Source of the DNA: a bacterium
GTDB lineage: Bacteria > Planctomycetota > J058 > JAJDCP01
Length of the DNA: 27,708 nucleotides
Direction: 5' to 3'
Assembly: GCA_030428695.1 (NCBI GenBank)
Contig: JAUIEM010000086.1
Span: 1-27,708 of the forward strand
The notes under the pieces: model-generated
What the model was told of the DNA's origin: nothing
Database searches by the model: none
Seen by the model: the letters and a program-made list of their open reading frames with translations, nothing else
Made by a program: the position numbers and the translations under genes
Shown: positions 7,741-16,261 of the stretch, in pieces
Layout of the letters: each line of letters begins with the position of its first letter
Position numbering within the stretch: position 1 is the stretch's first letter

Positions 7741-7982
7741 CGCCCCCCGATCCGAATCCGAATCCGAGTCGGAGCCGACCGCACCTGACAATGTCTGTGT
7801 CAGACAACGATGGGGAATCGGGGTCGTGGAGCTGCTGTCCTCGGAGCGGCTCTCTTGCGGTCGCTTCCGATCCCGACCCCGATCCCGCGGTGCAGCCCGA
7901 GGACGAAGGCGTGGTGGAGCCGCCTGGAAGGACGGCTGGCTGTACTTCCGCGCCCTCGGGCACCGAGCCGTCTCAGCTCAGC
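7741..7982. other. convergent intergenic region with degenerate CCGAAT/CCCGAT repeats
   Basis: These 242 bases lie between convergent genes and hold no credible gene. At the left end is GATCCGAATCCGAATCCGAG, a run of near-identical hexamers, then GTCGGAGCCGACC. At about 7869-7888 a related run, GATCCCGACCCCGATCCCG, appears. The same hexamer, in cleaner form, occurs at 20535-20564 in another convergent gap. No clear rho-independent terminator is seen. Confidence 0.5.
7786..7806. repeat. overlapping dyads (TGACA/TGTCA and TGTCTG/CAGACA)
   Basis: TGTCTG (7792-7797) and CAGACA (7801-7806) are perfect inverted copies around a TGT loop. The overlapping pair TGACA (7786-7790) and TGTCA (7798-7802) forms a second dyad. 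It is an AT-richer island inside GC-rich DNA between convergent genes. It could be an operator-like site or a weak terminator hairpin; there is no T-run. Confidence 0.35.
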
Positions 7983-8486
7983 TCAGGCGACCTCGCAGGA
8001 GGGCTCGTAGGCGTGGATCAGGGGCTCCGAGGCGAGGAAGTTCCGCCGCATGTCCGCCGCGATCAGGCGCGCGGCGATCGCGCCGAAGAAGGGATACTCG
8101 ACCTCGACCGTGTGGCGGAAGCTCAGCCGCGTCCGGGTCGGCCCCTCCGCGACGAGGAAGACCTTGCCCTGGATGTGGCAGCGGTTGCGCATCACGTTCG
8201 GGAAGATGCGCGTGGTCAGGAAGCCGTCGCGCTCGGACCAGCTGCGGTGCTCGTCCCAGCCGAGGGTTCGCCCCTTCAGCGCGCGCTTGATCAGGGCCGG
8301 CAGCTCGAAGCCCGGCTGGTAGTGGACGACGTCCCGCCAGCCGTCGGGCAGCTCTTCGTATTCCTTGCGCTCCCGCACGCGGAAGTCGAGGGAGTCGAAC
8401 AGCCAGTTGCTGAAGTCCTCCGCGAAGAGAAGGCGCTTCAGATCGGCTTCGGACTTGCGGATGGAGAGATCGACGCTGACATCCAT
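7983..8486 (-). CDS. SRPBCC-like protein, resembling DUF2505
   Basis: The 167-residue product has the order of elements expected for a START/SRPBCC lipid-binding-like fold: an N-terminal strand (MDVSVDLSI), helices with FSNWLFDSLDFRVRERKEYEELP, a run of strands through HIQGKVFLVAEG and TRLSFRHTVEVEYPFFG, and a long C-terminal helix from about 138. The phrase EVEYPFFGAIAARLI before the last helix resembles DUF2505 proteins, whose function is not known. No signal peptide is present. ATG 8486 is preferred; GTG 8498 is in frame 12 bases upstream and cannot be excluded. It is divergent from the carbonic anhydrase gene. The fold assignment is by recall and moderate. Confidence 0.65.
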   Translation of the reverse strand: MDVSVDLSIRKSEADLKRLLFAEDFSNWLFDSLDFRVRERKEYEELPDGWRDVVHYQPGFELPALIKRALKGRTLGWDEHRSWSERDGFLTTRIFPNVMRNRCHIQGKVFLVAEGPTRTRLSFRHTVEVEYPFFGAIAARLIAADMRRNFLASEPLIHAYEPSCEVA

Positions 8487-8549
8487 GGCGAGGCCCACCG
8501 TTCGGGGATTCCGCGGCTATGGTAGTCTTCGGTATCGTTGCCGCAAGGC

Positions 8550-8578
8550 TTGACGCTGAAATTCCATCGCCGGGGAAT
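8550..8578 (+). promoter_or_regulatory. weak candidate promoter for the carbonic anhydrase gene
   Basis: TTGACG (8550-8555) is a good -35 match. At 17 bases spacing the -10 position holds GGGAAT (8573-8578), a poor match. It lies in the 178-base divergent gap between 8486 and 8665. Confidence 0.22.
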
Positions 8579-8664
8579 CGGCCGACCATCGCCTCCCGAC
8601 CCTGGCGCGGCGCGCCTCCAGCGGCGACAATCCGGCCGCCCCGAAGCCCCGGAAGGAGCCCGCC

Positions 8665-9300
8665 ATGCGAATCCTCAAGCACCTGTTCGACAACAACCAG
8701 GACTGGGCCCGCACCATGCGGGAGCGCGACCCGGAGTTCTTCGTCCAGCTCGCCCGAGAGCAGACGCCTCCCTACCTGTGGTTCGGCTGCTCGGACAGCC
8801 GCGTCCCGGCGAACCAGATCATCGGCCTCGAGCCCGGCCAGGTCTTCGTCCACCGCAACATCGCCAACGTGATCTCCCACACCGACCTCAACGCCCTGTC
8901 CGTGTTGCAGTACGCGGTCGAGGTGCTCAAGGTCGAGCACGTGATCGTCTGCGGGCACTACGGCTGCGGCGGGGTCCAGGCCGCGCTGCAGTCCGAGCCC
9001 CTCGGCCTGATCGACAACTGGCTGCGCCTGATCAAGGACGTGCACGAGCGCAGCCCGTTGTGCGAGGACGACGGCCTGAGCGAGCAGGAGACCCTCGACC
9101 GCATGTGCGAGCTCAACGTCGAAGCCCAGGTCAAGAACCTCTGCCACACCACGATCGTCCAGGACGCCTGGCGCCGCGGCCAGAGGGTCGCCGTGCACGG
9201 CTGGATCTACGCCCTGCACGACGGGATCCTGCGCGACCTCGGCCTGTGCGTGGAATCGCAGGACCAGCTCAGCGCGATCTACCGCATGGGGCGCAAGTAG
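8665..9300 (+). CDS. can: beta-class carbonic anhydrase
   Basis: The 211-residue enzyme interconverts carbon dioxide and bicarbonate in the cytosol, supplying bicarbonate for carboxylases. The zinc ligands are visible in GCSDSRVP (Cys42, with the Asp44-Arg46 pair) and CGHYGCGG (His98, Cys101). RNIAN and the C-terminal VHGWIYALHDGILRDLG are also characteristic of the Can (YadF) clade, and length is close to the usual 210-220. AAGGAG lies just upstream of the ATG. It appears monocistronic, divergent from the DUF2505-like gene and convergent with the giant kinase gene, from which it is separated by 8 bases. Nothing unusual is seen. Confidence 0.97.
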   Translation: MRILKHLFDNNQDWARTMRERDPEFFVQLAREQTPPYLWFGCSDSRVPANQIIGLEPGQVFVHRNIANVISHTDLNALSVLQYAVEVLKVEHVIVCGHYGCGGVQAALQSEPLGLIDNWLRLIKDVHERSPLCEDDGLSEQETLDRMCELNVEAQVKNLCHTTIVQDAWRRGQRVAVHGWIYALHDGILRDLGLCVESQDQLSAIYRMGRK

Positions 9301-9308
9301 CGCGCGGC

Positions 9309-12300
9309 TCAGCGCAGCTCGGGGAAGGCGATCCGCTGCGCCGCCGCGTGCTCGATCGTCTGCTGCCGTTCCCGCGCGCGTTCGGCCTGCAGCCGCAGGT
9401 TGAGCGTCTTGAGCGGATGCCCGTCGGGCAACAGCGCGATCCCTTCCGCCCGCCGCATCACCTTGAGCAGCTGCACGCCGTGCAACGTCTGGTAGTCCGA
9501 GGGCAGGGGCGCTTCCGCTCCCCGGCGGGCCTCGAGCGCGGCGATCACGGCGAGCTGGCTGGCCTGGTAGTCCGCCATGCCGGACCTGGAAACCGCCAGC
9601 CGGTACAGGGCGAAGACCCCGAGCGGATCGTCGCTCCCCTCTTCGAGGGACAGCGCGACGGCCGCCTCGGCGGCGCTGACCGCCTCCGCCTCGACCACCC
9701 GCTGATCGACGGCGACGCGCAGGTCGAGGCCGGCGAGGCCCGGGAACAGGCGCCCCGCGAGCGCCTGTCCCGCGGCCCGCCACTCCCGCGCCGCGCGCGC
9801 GCTGAGCTGGGGCCGGCTCAGCAGCCAGGCGCCGAGGTGGTCCGCGCCGGCCGGGTCGTCGGCGATCGCCTGCGCGAAGGCCGCGGCCAGGCCGGGGACC
9901 GCGTCGTGGGAAGCGCTCGCCAGAGTGAAGCGTGCGTGCTGCACGACGCCGCCCAGGACCTCCGCCTCGCCCTCGTCGAGGCCCGCCCGCAGCTCGTCCG
10001 CGGCGTCCTCGAGCGCGGCGAGGGCCGCGCGCCCAGCGACCGGATCGTCGCGCAGCTCGGCCCTCGCGAGCGCGCTGTGCAAGGCGAGGGCGGGGAAGTG
10101 CTCGAACAGCCGGAGCAGGGCCGGATCCTGCGGCTCGGCGAGGACGGCGTCCCCGCACAGCGCGAGGCGCGCGACCTCGAGCTCGCACGCGCCTTCCCCG
10201 CCGTCCGGATCGCCGATCCCGAGCACGTAGAGGCCCGCGCGGAGCGCCGCCGCGTCGATGGTCACCGTGTCGGAGGCGTGCACCTCGCCGGTCGCACGGT
10301 CGGCGACGGTCACCCGCACGAGCCTCCGCTCCGGCCGATGCTCGACGTCGACGCGCAGCCAGCGGCCGATCTTCTCGTCGAGGCGGTGCCCCGGGTGTGG
10401 ACCGGGGAAGGGCTTCCCGAAGAGCTGCAGGTGGTTGACCTCGTTCCCTCCGCGGCAGTGTAGCTCCAGGCCCGCGCCGAGGGTCGGCTTGCCCTGCTCG
10501 AGCTGCCACGGGTCGAACAGCCCCAGCCGCGCGCGCGCGCTCCAGGGCTGGGCGCGCACGCGCAGGTCGGCGACGATGCGCCACGGCCCGCCACCGAACT
10601 GCACGGGCACCCCGAGGAGCTGGCTGCGGGTAGGCTGGACGGCGACCTCGCGCGCCCGGGGCCGCTCGACCCACAGGAGGCCGGCCGGGCCCGGGCGGCT
10701 GAGGAAGCGCAGGTCCTCCCAGTCGACGATCGCGGGCGCGGCGGCGACCAGGAGCCCGGCCAGCGCGAGGGTGTCCGCCCCGCTGACGACCGTCTTCCCT
10801 CGCCAGTCGACCGCGGGCTTCTCGAACAGGCGCGCCTCCCGCTCCAGCTTGTCGGCGACGTTCGCGAGCTGACCCCGGAGGAAGGGGTCGATGGCCTCCG
10901 CCTGCAGCCAGTCTCCGACCAGCTCGCGCGCCGGGGCCCGCTTCGACAGGCGCCAGGTGAGCTCGTCGAGGGCCCCGAACAGGGTCACGACGAGGTCGTT
11001 GGCCGGCTCGAGGGCGCGGATCGCGTCCCAGGCCTCGCCCCAGCGCTCCTGGGCGGCGAGCGCGTGGACCTCGAGCCGCAGGAGGCGCAGGCGCATCAGC
11101 TCGTCGAGATCGGTGCGGGCGAGGGCTTCCCGCGCGGTCGACACCGCCGCGGCGTGCAGCTCGAAGCGGGTGAGGAAGGTGCAGATCTCGTGCGGATCGG
11201 CCGCCTCGGGCAGGCTCTCGTCGAGCGGAATCGGCAGCGCGAGCAGGGTCTCGAGGTCCTCGTCCCGCAGCAGCCGGTAGGCGACGCCCCACAAGGGCCA
11301 GTTCATGTCGTGCCACAGGCCACTGCCCGGATCGATGCCGAGCGACTCGGTGTGGACGTAGACCGGCACATCACTCCCTTCGAGGACGAACACCGTCGAC
11401 CAGCTCTGGGTCTTGTAGACGAACACCTCCCGGCCCGCACAGGCACGCTGTTCGACGTTCCAGTGGGCGTACGGCGCCTGCGGATGCTCGAGCAGGGGCG
11501 GGAGCTCTTCGAGTCGTCCGTCGTAGCCGAGCTCGCGGTAACCCATCCGCGGCGTCTCCTCGCCCATCAGCGTGAAGAAGCGCTCCTCCTCGAGATCGAG
11601 GGCCGTGAAGGTGGCCAGGCGGACCCGCCCGCCCGGCTCGCGCAGCGCCGTGATGTCCGAGTTGCCGAGGCGCATCCAGGAGGCGAGGCGAAGGTTCCGG
11701 CCCGGGCCGTCCCAGACCTCGACCGAGAAGTGGTTCCAGATCCCGAGGCTGAGGGCGAGCTCGGGCTTGCCGTCGCCGTCGAGGTCTTCGCACACCACGC
11801 TCCGCACCCAGCTCGCGGGCCGGCCGAGCTCCTGCTGGACCTCCTGCGGATCATCCAGCCACGCCCGGCGCAGCTCGGTCGCCGCGGTGAAGCTCCCGTC
11901 GGCTTCGCGGAACCAGGCCAGCACGCTGCCGGTCTGGTAGCCCCCTACGGCGAGCAGGTCGCGCCGTCCGTCGCCGTCGAGGTCGTGCAGCTCCAGCGGC
12001 CGGATGTCCGGGGTCAGGGTCGTCTCGATGGCCGGTGCGCCCGCGTCGAGGTCGGTGAAGACCCACAGCCTCCGGTCGTCGAGCAGCAGGGAGAAGCCGA
12101 GCTCGTCCGGCCCGAGCCGCAGCAGCTGCCAGCGCAGTACCTCCCGCGCGCCGAGGAGGTGGTCGAGGTCGACCTCGGCGACGGCCTCGCTCGTCCAGGG
12201 TCCGGTCCCCGGCGCGGCGGGCGGCCCGACCTGCTCGACCACCATCCGCCGGCCCGGCGCGTCCCAGCGGACGGACAGCTCACAGCGCCCATCCCCGTCG

Positions 12301-14525
12301 AGGTCGACCAGCTCGCGGGGCTCGGGCAGGGCGGCGGCGCTGATCCGACGGAGGACGAACAGCTGGCTGGCGACCTCCTCGGCGAAGCGCTCGCGCTGCG
12401 CGGCCGGCAGCGAGGCGCGCACCGCCGGCCGCAGCTCTCCGTCCGGCGTCGCGAGCTCGAGCAGGCAGCGCAGCCCCATGATGCGCGGACGCACCCCCGG
12501 AGCGAAGGGCGTGCTCGGACGGCTGAACTTCGCGCCGTGGCTGGTCAGGGCCTGCGCCAGGCCGAGCAGCGCCTCGCTGCGCAGCGCGCTGTGCCGCTCG
12601 CCGAAGGCGGACAGCGCGCTGTGGAACTGCAGCACCGCGGTCTCGATCGCCCCGCTCTGGAGCGAGGTGCGGGCGAGCGCGAGGAAGCCACGCCCCGCAG
12701 CCTCGACGCGAGGCTGGGCGGTGAAGGCCCGGGCGACCCAGAGCGAGGCGGTCGCGACCTCGCCGCGCGCGAGCGCGATCGCCGCACGCTCGGCCGCGAA
12801 GTCCGCGATCGGTAGGGACTCCGGCCGGCGCTCGACGGCGAGGAAGCGCGCGTAGCCTTCCTCCGCCGCCAGGGCGCGCTCGTCGGGAGGAAGCGCGCGC
12901 AGCCTCTCGAGGGCTTGCCGGGCGCAGGCCTCCTGCGCCCGCGCGCGCAGCGACGCGACGCTGTCCGGGAGGGTGGCGGCGACGTCGAGCGCGGCGCGGC
13001 GGTGCTTCTCGAGCAGCGCGTCGCGCGCCAGCCGGTCGATCTCCTTGCCGTGCCGCACCGCGAAGCTGTCCGCCTCGACCAGCACCCGTTCGGGGTCCGC
13101 AGCCAGCGCCTCCTCGAGGCGCCGCAGGTCGCCGTCGAGCTCGCGCAGCCGGAGCTCCTTCGCGTCGAGCTGCTCGGCCAGCGCGGCGTCGTTCTCCGCC
13201 TGCGCCCGCTCCAGGGCTGCGTCCTCGACCCAGCCGAGGGCGAACCACACGCCGAGCAGGAGCACGACCAGCGCGGCGAGGCTTCCGACGAAGCCGCGGT
13301 TCCTCCGCAACCACCGCCGCACCCGCTGCCAGGGGGTGTAGCGGTAGGCGGCGACCAGGCCGCCGCCGAGGAAGGTCTCGACGTCCTCGCGCAGGAGCTC
13401 GACGCTCGGGTAGCGCGCCTCCGGGTCCTTGCGCATCGCCTTGAGCACGACCGCCTCGAGCTCGTGGGGGATGTGCCGGGCCGGCGTGCGCTCCGAGGGC
13501 GGCGCGATGCGCACCTCGAGCACGGCGGCGATCAGCTCCTCCGGATCGCTCGCCACGAACGGCGCGCGGAGGGTCAGGAGCTGGTAGAGGATCGCGCCGA
13601 GGCTGAACACGTCCGAGCGGGCATCGAGCTTGTCGATCTCGCCGGCCGCCTGCTCGGGCGGCATGTAGGCGAGGGTGCCCTTGACCTGGCCGTAGCGCGT
13701 GTCGCCGCCGCGCCGCTCGGGCTCGATCGCGAGGTCCGGCTCCGAGGCCTCGCCGGGCCGGGCCTTGGCGAGCCCCCAGTCCATCACGAGCACCTCGCCG
13801 AACTCGCCGATCATGATGTTGCCCGGTTTGAGGTCACGATGGAGGACCCCGCGGGCGTGGGCGTACGAGACCGCATCGCAGACCTTCAGGAAGATCTGCA
13901 GGAAGCGCTGCAGCGACTCGCGCCCGTCCGCGCCGGCCGTCTCTCCGTCGAGCTCGTCTTCGCGGTAGCGCTCGCTCGCGAGCAGCTCCTTGAGGCTGCG
14001 CCCCTTGACGCGCTTCATCACCAGGTAGGGCTCCCCGACCTCGTCGAAGCACAGCTCGTGGATCGGCACGATGTTCGGATGCTGGAGCTGGCCGGTGATC
14101 TGGGCCTCGTCGATGAAGGTCTCGGTGCGCGCCCCCCGGCCGGCGCGCACGCCCTTGATCGCGACCTCCCGCTTGAGCTGGTGGTCGGTGGCCCTCCACA
14201 CCTTGCCCATGCCGCCCTCGCCGAGGGCCTCGTGGACCTGATAGCGGCCTCCGAGCCAGCCGGGCTCGACGGGCAGCTGCTCGACGAAGCTCTTCTGCAG
14301 CGCACGCGTGTCGATCACCGCGGTGTCGCCCGCGGTGACGCTCAGCTCTTCGAGCTCCTGGCGGGTGATGCCGCGGGCGGCGAGCTCGGCGTGGAGATCG
14401 ACGCACTCGCCGGTGCGCCGCGCGCGGACGAGCTGCGCGCGCAGCACCTCCGCAGAGATGCTGTCGAGCAGCCCCCGCTCTTCGGCGAGCCGGAGGAAGT
14501 GGACCGGATCGGACTCGGCCGCCAT
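9309..14525 (-). CDS. giant membrane Ser/Thr kinase with DLDGDG repeats and LamG-like domain
   Basis: The 1738-residue product has an N-terminal helical region (1-90) and a Hanks-type kinase domain (about 95-390). That domain shows GEGGMG (102-107), VAIK (Lys124), Glu140, HRDLKPGN (catalytic Asp231, Asn236), DWG in place of DFG (Asp249) and MPPEQ. One membrane helix (about 412-431) and a coiled coil (435-475) follow. The large external part has helical, TPR-like stretches, three integrin-type DLDGDG calcium loops (741, 848, 914) and a LamG/concanavalin-like beta region (about 1310-1460). All catalytic residues are present, so it should be an active sensor kinase. The DWGLAK form is common in Planctomycetota and some Myxococcota. 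ATG 14525 is preferred to GTG 14531. The signal and substrates are unknown; phosphatases like the one at 1-270 could oppose such kinases, but no link is shown here. Confidence 0.93.
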   Translation of the reverse strand: MAAESDPVHFLRLAEERGLLDSISAEVLRAQLVRARRTGECVDLHAELAARGITRQELEELSVTAGDTAVIDTRALQKSFVEQLPVEPGWLGGRYQVHEALGEGGMGKVWRATDHQLKREVAIKGVRAGRGARTETFIDEAQITGQLQHPNIVPIHELCFDEVGEPYLVMKRVKGRSLKELLASERYREDELDGETAGADGRESLQRFLQIFLKVCDAVSYAHARGVLHRDLKPGNIMIGEFGEVLVMDWGLAKARPGEASEPDLAIEPERRGGDTRYGQVKGTLAYMPPEQAAGEIDKLDARSDVFSLGAILYQLLTLRAPFVASDPEELIAAVLEVRIAPPSERTPARHIPHELEAVVLKAMRKDPEARYPSVELLREDVETFLGGGLVAAYRYTPWQRVRRWLRRNRGFVGSLAALVVLLLGVWFALGWVEDAALERAQAENDAALAEQLDAKELRLRELDGDLRRLEEALAADPERVLVEADSFAVRHGKEIDRLARDALLEKHRRAALDVAATLPDSVASLRARAQEACARQALERLRALPPDERALAAEEGYARFLAVERRPESLPIADFAAERAAIALARGEVATASLWVARAFTAQPRVEAAGRGFLALARTSLQSGAIETAVLQFHSALSAFGERHSALRSEALLGLAQALTSHGAKFSRPSTPFAPGVRPRIMGLRCLLELATPDGELRPAVRASLPAAQRERFAEEVASQLFVLRRISAAALPEPRELVDLDGDGRCELSVRWDAPGRRMVVEQVGPPAAPGTGPWTSEAVAEVDLDHLLGAREVLRWQLLRLGPDELGFSLLLDDRRLWVFTDLDAGAPAIETTLTPDIRPLELHDLDGDGRRDLLAVGGYQTGSVLAWFREADGSFTAATELRRAWLDDPQEVQQELGRPASWVRSVVCEDLDGDGKPELALSLGIWNHFSVEVWDGPGRNLRLASWMRLGNSDITALREPGGRVRLATFTALDLEEERFFTLMGEETPRMGYRELGYDGRLEELPPLLEHPQAPYAHWNVEQRACAGREVFVYKTQSWSTVFVLEGSDVPVYVHTESLGIDPGSGLWHDMNWPLWGVAYRLLRDEDLETLLALPIPLDESLPEAADPHEICTFLTRFELHAAAVSTAREALARTDLDELMRLRLLRLEVHALAAQERWGEAWDAIRALEPANDLVVTLFGALDELTWRLSKRAPARELVGDWLQAEAIDPFLRGQLANVADKLEREARLFEKPAVDWRGKTVVSGADTLALAGLLVAAAPAIVDWEDLRFLSRPGPAGLLWVERPRAREVAVQPTRSQLLGVPVQFGGGPWRIVADLRVRAQPWSARARLGLFDPWQLEQGKPTLGAGLELHCRGGNEVNHLQLFGKPFPGPHPGHRLDEKIGRWLRVDVEHRPERRLVRVTVADRATGEVHASDTVTIDAAALRAGLYVLGIGDPDGGEGACELEVARLALCGDAVLAEPQDPALLRLFEHFPALALHSALARAELRDDPVAGRAALAALEDAADELRAGLDEGEAEVLGGVVQHARFTLASASHDAVPGLAAAFAQAIADDPAGADHLGAWLLSRPQLSARAAREWRAAGQALAGRLFPGLAGLDLRVAVDQRVVEAEAVSAAEAAVALSLEEGSDDPLGVFALYRLAVSRSGMADYQASQLAVIAALEARRGAEAPLPSDYQTLHGVQLLKVMRRAEGIALLPDGHPLKTLNLRLQAERARERQQTIEHAAAQRIAFPELR

Positions 14526-14610
14526 CGGCACCCCCGCGCGTTAGCTTGCAGGATAGCAGCACGCCCCGTCCGCTGCCGGGGCGCGACGGCGCAGGCGGCA
14601 CCGGCCGCGG

Positions 14611-15477
14611 TCAGCGCGGCGCGGGGGATGAAGGGCCGTCCAACGGAAAGAAGCGCGCCACCGACGCGTGGAAGGCCCCCGGGGCGTCCTCCATCGGGAA
14701 GTGCCCGGCCCCCGCCACCCGCTCGACGGTGACTCGTCGGAAAAAGCGGCGGAACCAGGGGAGCTCGCCGGCGCCGAAGTAGGGCTCGGGCTCGCCGTGG
14801 AAGACGTGGGTCGGAACTTCCCGCAGCCCGGGCAGCGCGACGATCTTCGCGCAGACCTCCCGGTATCCGGCCAGCTGCTCGAGGCGCGCCCCGAGCCGGC
14901 GCGTCGCGGGCCGAGCGAGGGCCGCGCGGTAGACCCGGGCGACCTCCGGATCGCGCGCGGCCCCGAGCAGGAGCCGCAGCCCGTGCGAGAAAAGGTTCGC
15001 GCGCTCGACCAGGCCGCCGAGGGCGCGGTACTGGAAGGGCCACCAGCGCGCCGGCCGGAAGTCGGGGCGGAAGCCCGTGTTGACCAGCATCAGGCGGCGC
15101 AGGACCAGCGGCCGGCCCGCCGCGGCCAGGAGGGCGAGCGCGCCGAGCGCCGCCGGGCCGCCCCAGTCGTGGACCGCGAGGTCGATGGCGGGACCGGGCG
15201 AGAGCTGGGTGAAGAAGGCCGCGAGGCTCTCCGCCAGCCCCCCGAAGCCGAGCGGCCCCGGCGCGGGCTCGGAGCCTCCGAAGCCGGGCAGGTCGGGCGC
15301 GACGATGCGGCGGCCCGTCCCGAGCGCGGCGATGACGTGGCGGAAGGCCCAGGAGCTGACCGGGCTGCCGTGGACCAGCACCAGGGGCGTGCCGGGCCCG
15401 CCCGTGTCGACGCTGAGCAGGCGGCGGCCGCGGACGACCAGGGAGATGCGCGGGAGGGGCGCGGGCGCTGCGGTCAT
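14611..15477 (-). CDS. alpha/beta hydrolase with Asp nucleophile (haloalkane dehalogenase / epoxide hydrolase-like)
   Basis: The 288-residue protein has the alpha/beta-hydrolase order: VLVHGSPVSSW (oxyanion region, 33-43), PDLPGFGGS, the nucleophile elbow AVHDWGGPAA with Asp104 where esterases have Ser, an acid in HGEPEPYFG (Glu229 or Glu231) and the catalytic His259 in GAGHFPMEDAP. An Asp elbow of the HDWGG form marks the haloalkane dehalogenase and epoxide hydrolase branches, which open carbon-halogen or epoxide bonds through an ester intermediate. HGSP instead of HGNP differs from classic dehalogenases, so the reaction is uncertain. The frame is open upstream to 15600, but ATG 15477 has GAGGG before it and lies 7 bases after the preceding gene. 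It is co-transcribed with the alanine-rich protein gene. Confidence 0.85.
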   Translation of the reverse strand: MTAAPAPLPRISLVVRGRRLLSVDTGGPGTPLVLVHGSPVSSWAFRHVIAALGTGRRIVAPDLPGFGGSEPAPGPLGFGGLAESLAAFFTQLSPGPAIDLAVHDWGGPAALGALALLAAAGRPLVLRRLMLVNTGFRPDFRPARWWPFQYRALGGLVERANLFSHGLRLLLGAARDPEVARVYRAALARPATRRLGARLEQLAGYREVCAKIVALPGLREVPTHVFHGEPEPYFGAGELPWFRRFFRRVTVERVAGAGHFPMEDAPGAFHASVARFFPLDGPSSPAPR

Positions 15478-15484
15478 GCGTCCC

Positions 15485-16066
15485 TCAGAAGCCTTCCGGC
15501 GTCCCCTCGGGCCAGAGCGGCCGGTCGAGGAAGGGCGCCGCGAGCCCGTCGCCGGCTGGATCCTGCGCGCGCAGCCACTTGAAGTCGGCCAGCACCGCAC
15601 GGGCGACCGCCTTGCGCGCGCCCTCGCCGAGGACCCCGCGGACCGCGTCCTGGCTGCTCAGGGTGACGTTGACCGCCGCCGCCGCGACCGCGTCGCGTTC
15701 CGCCTGCTCGGCGCCGCCGGCGCGACCGAGCACCTGTCCGGCGTCGAGGGCGAGCTCGACCGCGAAGGCGGCGGCGAGGGCGACCCGCGAGCAGCCCTGG
15801 GAGACCTGCAGGCCGAGGGCCGCGCTGCCGGCGCGGGCGGCGGCGACGGCGATCAGCGCCTCGGTGAAGGCCTTGAGCGCCGCCGGCCGGGCGACCGTGC
15901 CCTCGAGGCAGGCGCGCCGCGCGAGCGCCGCGGCGCTCTCGACCGCTGCGCGGTGGTTCTTCGCGGACGGCTCGTCCGGCGCGGTCCGGTACAGGCTGAG
16001 CACGCGGCTCGCGGCGCGCGCCGCGAGCCCGACGGCGAGCCAGGGCTGGGCAACTTCGGTCTTCAT
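15485..16066 (-). CDS. alanine-rich helical protein, function unknown
   Basis: The 193-residue product is not recognised. It is almost entirely alpha-helical in composition, with alanine-rich stretches (for example ALIAVAAARAGSAALG and ALAAAFAVELALDAG) that are not hydrophobic enough for confident membrane helices. A more distinctive C-terminus has DFKWLRAQDPAGDG and PLWPEGTPEGF. A GGAGA Shine-Dalgarno precedes ATG 16066. It is the first gene of a two-gene unit with the alpha/beta hydrolase 7 bases downstream. A binding or partner role is possible, but nothing in the sequence decides it. Confidence 0.65.
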   Translation of the reverse strand: MKTEVAQPWLAVGLAARAASRVLSLYRTAPDEPSAKNHRAAVESAAALARRACLEGTVARPAALKAFTEALIAVAAARAGSAALGLQVSQGCSRVALAAAFAVELALDAGQVLGRAGGAEQAERDAVAAAAVNVTLSSQDAVRGVLGEGARKAVARAVLADFKWLRAQDPAGDGLAAPFLDRPLWPEGTPEGF

Positions 16067-16261
16067 CGGTGTCTCCTCACCCCCGGATCATACGATTTCC
16101 CCGCCAGGGGCGGAAGTCCTCGGCCGTGAGCTCCGAGGATCAGCCCGGCGGGTCGCGCCGCTTCGCGTGCGCTCGCGTGCGCGCCGGTCGAGCGCGCGAA
16201 CGAATCGAGCAGGCCGCGCGCTTCGGGGCTTCCGCCGGAGTGCGCCGCGGCGAGGCGGGGG
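16067..16261. promoter_or_regulatory. intergenic region with -10 element for the 16066 gene and a hairpin
   Basis: On the minus strand TATGAT (16092-16087) is a strong -10 match about 20 bases from the ATG at 16066; no good -35 is seen. Between it and the end of the YafD-like gene is an inverted repeat, TCCTCGG (16117-16123) and CCGAGGA (16133-16139) with a 9-base loop. This could end transcription of the upstream gene, though it lacks a T-run. Confidence 0.35.

Noticed and set aside
7786..7806. Phage or integron attachment site
   Set aside because: No integrase, tRNA or direct flanking repeats are present nearby.
7978..11316. Open minus-strand frame of 1112 codons
   Set aside because: It runs over the carbonic anhydrase and kinase genes out of frame and has no recognisable domain.
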